Source: Pseudomonadota bacterium
GTDB taxonomy: Bacteria; Pseudomonadota; Alphaproteobacteria; Rhizobiales; Rhizobiaceae
Direction of reading: 5' to 3'
Assembly: GCA_023451735.1 (NCBI GenBank)
Contig: JAEXYH010000083.1
Span: forward strand, 62,001-126,000
DNA: 64,000 nt
A program made the position numbers and the translations under genes. The notes below the pieces were generated by a model. It had not been told where the DNA came from. It searched no databases and was given only the letters and a program-made list of their open reading frames with translations. Below, piece by piece: positions 60,815 to 64,000 of the stretch; the stretch's first letter is position 1, and each line of letters opens with the position of its first letter.

Positions 60815-61834
60815 ATGTCATCCATCAATATTGCCGGACTGAACAAACGTTACGGCCAGACGCATGTCCTGAAAGGTCTCGATCTGTCGATCAAGGACGG
60901 AGAATTCATCTCCTTCCTCGGGCCGTCGGGTTGCGGTAAGTCGACGCTTCTGTTTTGCATTGCCGGTCTCGAAGAAATTTCCGAAGGCTCCATCCGTTTT
61001 GACGGACGCGAGATCTCGGATTTGGGACCGCGCGGACGCAATATCGCACTCGTCTTCCAGGACTATGCGCTCTATCCGCACATGACCGTTCGCGACAACA
61101 TCGCGTTTCCGCTGCGCCAGCAGAAGATCGATGCGGCAACCATTGCCAAACAGGTTGCCTGGGCGGCTGACGTTCTGGGCATCGAAGCCCTGCTGGATCG
61201 ACTTCCGGCGGCGCTTTCGGGCGGCCAGCGGCAGCGCGTCGCCGTCGGCCGTGCCATTGTACGCAATCCTTCAGTCCTATTGATGGACGAACCGTTGTCG
61301 AACCTCGATGCATCGCTGCGTGTCCACATGCGTACCGAGATCCGTCGGTTGCAGAAGGAACTTGGCATCACCGTCATCTTCGTGACCCACGACCAGGAGG
61401 AGGCGATGGTTCTCTCCGACCGGATCGCGGTGATGAGTAACGGTGTGCTGCAGCAGTTCGGGGCCCCGATGGAGGTCTATAGCCGCCCGGCCAACCGCTT
61501 CGTCGCGGGTTTCATAGGCAGCCCGCAGATGAACTTTCTGCCGGGTGATCTCTGTGGCGGCGCGACCGATCATGTGATCGGCATACGTCCTCACGACCTG
61601 AAACCCGGCGACGGCACCGCCAGTCCTTTCACGCTGAGCGGCGAACTGGTGCTGATCGAACCGGCAGGTCCGTTCCAGTTCCTCGATGTCGCGATCGGCG
61701 GGCATATCGTGCGCGCCACCTGCACCGACACTGCCGGGCTTTCACCGGGTGAAACGATCACCATCGGCGCAAGCCCCGAAGCCCTCCGTTACTTCAACGC
61801 GGACACCGGAGCCCGCGTCAATCACACCAGATAA
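60815..61834 (+). CDS. Sugar ABC importer ATP-binding protein
   Basis: A 339-residue ATPase: Walker A GPSGCGKST, FQDYALYPHMT, signature LSGGQRQRVAVGRAI, Walker B LLMDEPLSNLD, H-loop VTHDQEEA, then a C-terminal regulatory domain (VIGIRPHDLKPGDG). Follows the fused permease after 28 bases and completes this importer. Confidence 0.93.
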   Translation: MSSINIAGLNKRYGQTHVLKGLDLSIKDGEFISFLGPSGCGKSTLLFCIAGLEEISEGSIRFDGREISDLGPRGRNIALVFQDYALYPHMTVRDNIAFPLRQQKIDAATIAKQVAWAADVLGIEALLDRLPAALSGGQRQRVAVGRAIVRNPSVLLMDEPLSNLDASLRVHMRTEIRRLQKELGITVIFVTHDQEEAMVLSDRIAVMSNGVLQQFGAPMEVYSRPANRFVAGFIGSPQMNFLPGDLCGGATDHVIGIRPHDLKPGDGTASPFTLSGELVLIEPAGPFQFLDVAIGGHIVRATCTDTAGLSPGETITIGASPEALRYFNADTGARVNHTR

Positions 61835-61858
61835 CGCCAATAACCGAAAGTCGCAGTC

Positions 61859-63016
61859 ATGGCATATGATCTCGTACTCAAGAATGGCCACATTATCGAT
61901 CGGTCCCAGGGCATTGATCGTGTCGGTGACGTTGCCTTTTCCGCCGGGAAGGTGGCAGCCCTCGGCGAAAATCTCAGCGGCCTTAAGGAACGGGATGTCT
62001 CGGGCCTGATCGTGACGCCGGGCCTTATCGATCTTCATACGCATGTCTACTGGGGTGGTACCTCGCTCGGTGTCGATCCGGATGCGTTCGCGCGCCAGAG
62101 CGCGGTTTCCACCTGCGTCGATACCGGAAGCGCCGGCCCGGGTAATTTCCCGGGGTTCCGCAAGCATGTCATCGAGCAGAGCACAGCACGCGTGCTGGTT
62201 TACCTTCACGTATCGTTTGCGGGCATCTACGGCTTTGCCAAGAACATCATGTTGGGCGAGAGCCACGATCTACGCCTGATGGCGGCGCGCGAGGCGGTCG
62301 ACGTCATCAATGCCAACCGTGATGTGATCATCGGCGTCAAGGTTCGTATCGGCAAGCACGCTTCCGGGCCATCCGGTATCCAGCCGCTCGACATCGCCCT
62401 TCAGGTGGGCGACGAGACGAACCTTCCCATCATGTGCCATATCGACGAGCCGCCGCCGTCCTATGAAGCCGTCGTTTCGCGTCTTCGCAAGGGAGACGTG
62501 CTGACGCATTGCTATCGCCCGTTCCCCAATTCTCCTGTCGATGGCATGGGCAAGGTCAAGCCGGAGATTATCGCCGCGCGGGAGCGGGGCGTGCTCTTCG
62601 ACATCGGTCACGGAATGGGATCGTTTTCCTGGAAGACGGCACGCGCAATGCTCGACCAGGGGTTTCCACCAGATACGATTTCATCAGATGTGCATGCGCT
62701 ATGCATCGAAGGCCCGGCATATGATCAGGTGACGACGCTATCCAAATTTCTTGCACTCGGCATGCCGATGAGCGACGTGATCGCCGCTTCCACCATCAAT
62801 GCTGCAAACGCCCTGCAACGGCCGGAACTGGGTACTTTCAAGATCGGCGCCGAGGGTGATGCCAGTGTGCTAGAGCTGCGAGATGGATCGTTTGCGCTTG
62901 AAGATGTTCGCGGCGAGATCGTGATGGCGCCGCAGCGGCTCTTTGCTGCAGGCCTCGTCATCGGCGGCCGTGATGTCGGCACAAGCGCTCAACCTATCGC
63001 AGCTGCAGCGGAATAA
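61859..63016 (+). CDS. Amidohydrolase/deacetylase-family metallohydrolase
   Basis: A 385-residue enzyme of the dihydroorotase-like amidohydrolase superfamily. Metal motif PGLIDLHTHVYWGGTSLG (about residues 56-73), a lysine in VIGVKVRIGKHASG likely carboxylated to bridge two metals (about 160), MCHIDEPPPSY with His, DVLTHCYRP with His, and ISSDVHAL with the catalytic Asp. It hydrolyses an amide, lactam or N-acyl bond of the imported compound. Confidence 0.88.
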   Translation: MAYDLVLKNGHIIDRSQGIDRVGDVAFSAGKVAALGENLSGLKERDVSGLIVTPGLIDLHTHVYWGGTSLGVDPDAFARQSAVSTCVDTGSAGPGNFPGFRKHVIEQSTARVLVYLHVSFAGIYGFAKNIMLGESHDLRLMAAREAVDVINANRDVIIGVKVRIGKHASGPSGIQPLDIALQVGDETNLPIMCHIDEPPPSYEAVVSRLRKGDVLTHCYRPFPNSPVDGMGKVKPEIIAARERGVLFDIGHGMGSFSWKTARAMLDQGFPPDTISSDVHALCIEGPAYDQVTTLSKFLALGMPMSDVIAASTINAANALQRPELGTFKIGAEGDASVLELRDGSFALEDVRGEIVMAPQRLFAAGLVIGGRDVGTSAQPIAAAAE

Positions 63017-63027
63017 GGGGAAAGATA

Positions 63028-64000
63028 ATGGATACAGGTTATACTCCCACCACCAGGATTGGCAATTTTATCGCCGGCAGCTGGGTCTCTGAACCCGAGA
63101 CCATGTCTGCCATCAATCCAGCGACGGGCGAGGTGATCGCCCAATTGCCGAAATCGAGCCGCGAGACTGCTGCGATGGCTGTGGCTGCCGCGAAGTCCGC
63201 AGCCGCAGCATGGGCCGCGACACCGGTGTTCAAACGTGCCGAAATGTGCGTTGCAATCGGCGCCGCGATCGATGTTGAACGCGAAGCCATTGCGCGGATA
63301 CTCTCGATCGAACAGGGCAAGGTCTATGCCGAAGCCCTCGGTGAAGTCGGCAAGGCCGCGGACGGCTTCCGGCTCGCCTCCGAACTCGTCAAACAGATGG
63401 GCGGTCAGACGCTCCCGGCGGAAGATCCGACCAAGCTGGTGATGACCATCCGCCAACCACGTGGCGTCTATGGCGTGATCACGCCGTGGAATTTCCCGGT
63501 CAATATTCCTGTCGAATATCTTGCACCCGGTATTGCCACCGGCAACGCGATCGTCTGGGTGCCGGCACCGTCCACGTCGCTTGTCGCCTGTGCCCTGATG
63601 CAGGCGATCGAGAAGGCCGGGCTGCCGGCCGGTGTGTTGAACCTCGTCATCGGCGAGGGTGCGAGTGCCGGGGATGCGGTGGTCGTCCATCCGGATGTTG
63701 CCGCCATCGGCTTCACCGGCAGTGCTGCAACCGGCAAGCGGATTGCCGAGCGCGGCGCCGGCAAGCCTCTGCTTCTGGAGCTTGGCGGCAACGGCCCGGT
63801 TGTTGTCTTCGAGGATGCCGATCTGGATGCGGCGGCATCGGCTGCGGCCGGTGGAGCGTTTTTCAATGCGGGCCAGGTGTGTGCGGCGACCGGCCGTGTG
63901 CTGGCGCATCACTCGATCGTCGATAGCCTCTGCGAAAAGCTCACCGCGCACGCGGCAAAGCATGTTCTCGGCGATCCGTTTCATCAGGGGACGACAATGG
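63028..64000 (+). CDS. Aldehyde dehydrogenase, truncated by window end
   Basis: The first 324 residues of an aldehyde dehydrogenase: ITPWNFPVNIP, GFTGSAATGK, catalytic Glu in LLELGGNGPVVVF and catalytic Cys in NAGQVCAATGRVLA. As in the enzyme at 52336, the KPxE lysine is missing (IVWVPAPSTSLVACAL). AAGGGGAAAG precedes the ATG at 63028. It begins 11 bases after the amidohydrolase gene and should continue past the window. No stop is visible. Confidence 0.9.
   Translation, partial: MDTGYTPTTRIGNFIAGSWVSEPETMSAINPATGEVIAQLPKSSRETAAMAVAAAKSAAAAWAATPVFKRAEMCVAIGAAIDVEREAIARILSIEQGKVYAEALGEVGKAADGFRLASELVKQMGGQTLPAEDPTKLVMTIRQPRGVYGVITPWNFPVNIPVEYLAPGIATGNAIVWVPAPSTSLVACALMQAIEKAGLPAGVLNLVIGEGASAGDAVVVHPDVAAIGFTGSAATGKRIAERGAGKPLLLELGGNGPVVVFEDADLDAAASAAAGGAFFNAGQVCAATGRVLAHHSIVDSLCEKLTAHAAKHVLGDPFHQGTTM

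Noticed and set aside
1..64000. CRISPR array, tRNA, rRNA, complete insertion sequence or replication origin
   Set aside because: No regularly spaced repeats, no transposase frame and no RNA gene pattern was recognised on either strand; a covariance-model search would be needed to exclude tRNA fully.

Overview
The window looks like an accessory replicon or catabolic region of a Rhizobiaceae-type alphaproteobacterium (Rhizobium, Agrobacterium or Sinorhizobium relatives). The evidence is a GC-rich coding style, a very high density of binding-protein-dependent ABC transporters next to small catabolic operons, each with a local regulator (XRE-cupin, LysR, LacI, GntR, IclR, RpiR), and rhizobial-type toxin-antitoxin remnants. 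No rRNA, tRNA, CRISPR array, complete insertion sequence or replication gene was seen. The organism assignment is inference from gene content and style.

Layout. (1) 0-10.5 kb: a plus-strand operon (unknown protein C-terminus, M19 dipeptidase, polyamine-type ABC importer, RidA protein, FAD-linked oxidase) converges on a minus-strand unit (XRE-cupin regulator, GabT-like aminotransferase, thiamine-diphosphate enzyme). Together they look like uptake and breakdown of a small amino compound. (2) 10.6-14.1 kb: decayed alcohol dehydrogenase and LacI-regulator fragments, htpG with a heat-shock-like promoter, and a DUF4174 protein. (3) 14.2-22.5 kb: exported amidohydrolase plus VOC protein with a divergent LysR; a LacI regulator divergent from a three-subunit FAD/cytochrome c periplasmic dehydrogenase. 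(4) 22.5-28.7 kb: an ECF sigma factor, FecR and a TonB receptor whose 3' end is lost and joined directly to a 5'-truncated ABC exporter, then an Rrf2 regulator. (5) 28.7-36.1 kb: the most accessory part, with a frameshifted PIN toxin and its intact antitoxin, a broken PemK-like toxin, an SDR, an L,D-transpeptidase, lipoproteins, and a tight operon of a membrane methyltransferase, a lipoyl-less E2-type acyltransferase and an SDR with a SEC-C tail, then a decayed PLP decarboxylase.

(6) 36.1-43.7 kb: amino-sugar module with NagB, GntR regulator, a NanE-NanK fusion and a complete sugar ABC importer. (7) 43.7-56.1 kb: IclR regulator divergent from a DoeB-like deacylase and EutB-like ammonia-lyase, followed by a ribose-type importer with a permease-ATPase fusion, a creatininase-family hydrolase, an aldehyde dehydrogenase, a RidA protein and a GMC oxidoreductase. 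(8) 56.2-64 kb: RpiR regulator, sugar-type importer with a permease-permease fusion, ATPase, an amidohydrolase and a second aldehyde dehydrogenase cut by the window end.

The points most worth following are the 33-35.4 kb operon, the receptor/exporter deletion junction, the fused transporter architectures, two aldehyde dehydrogenases that share a missing cofactor-site lysine, the strong hairpins that recur between binding-protein and permease genes, and several promoter-proximal repeats that match the adjacent regulators.
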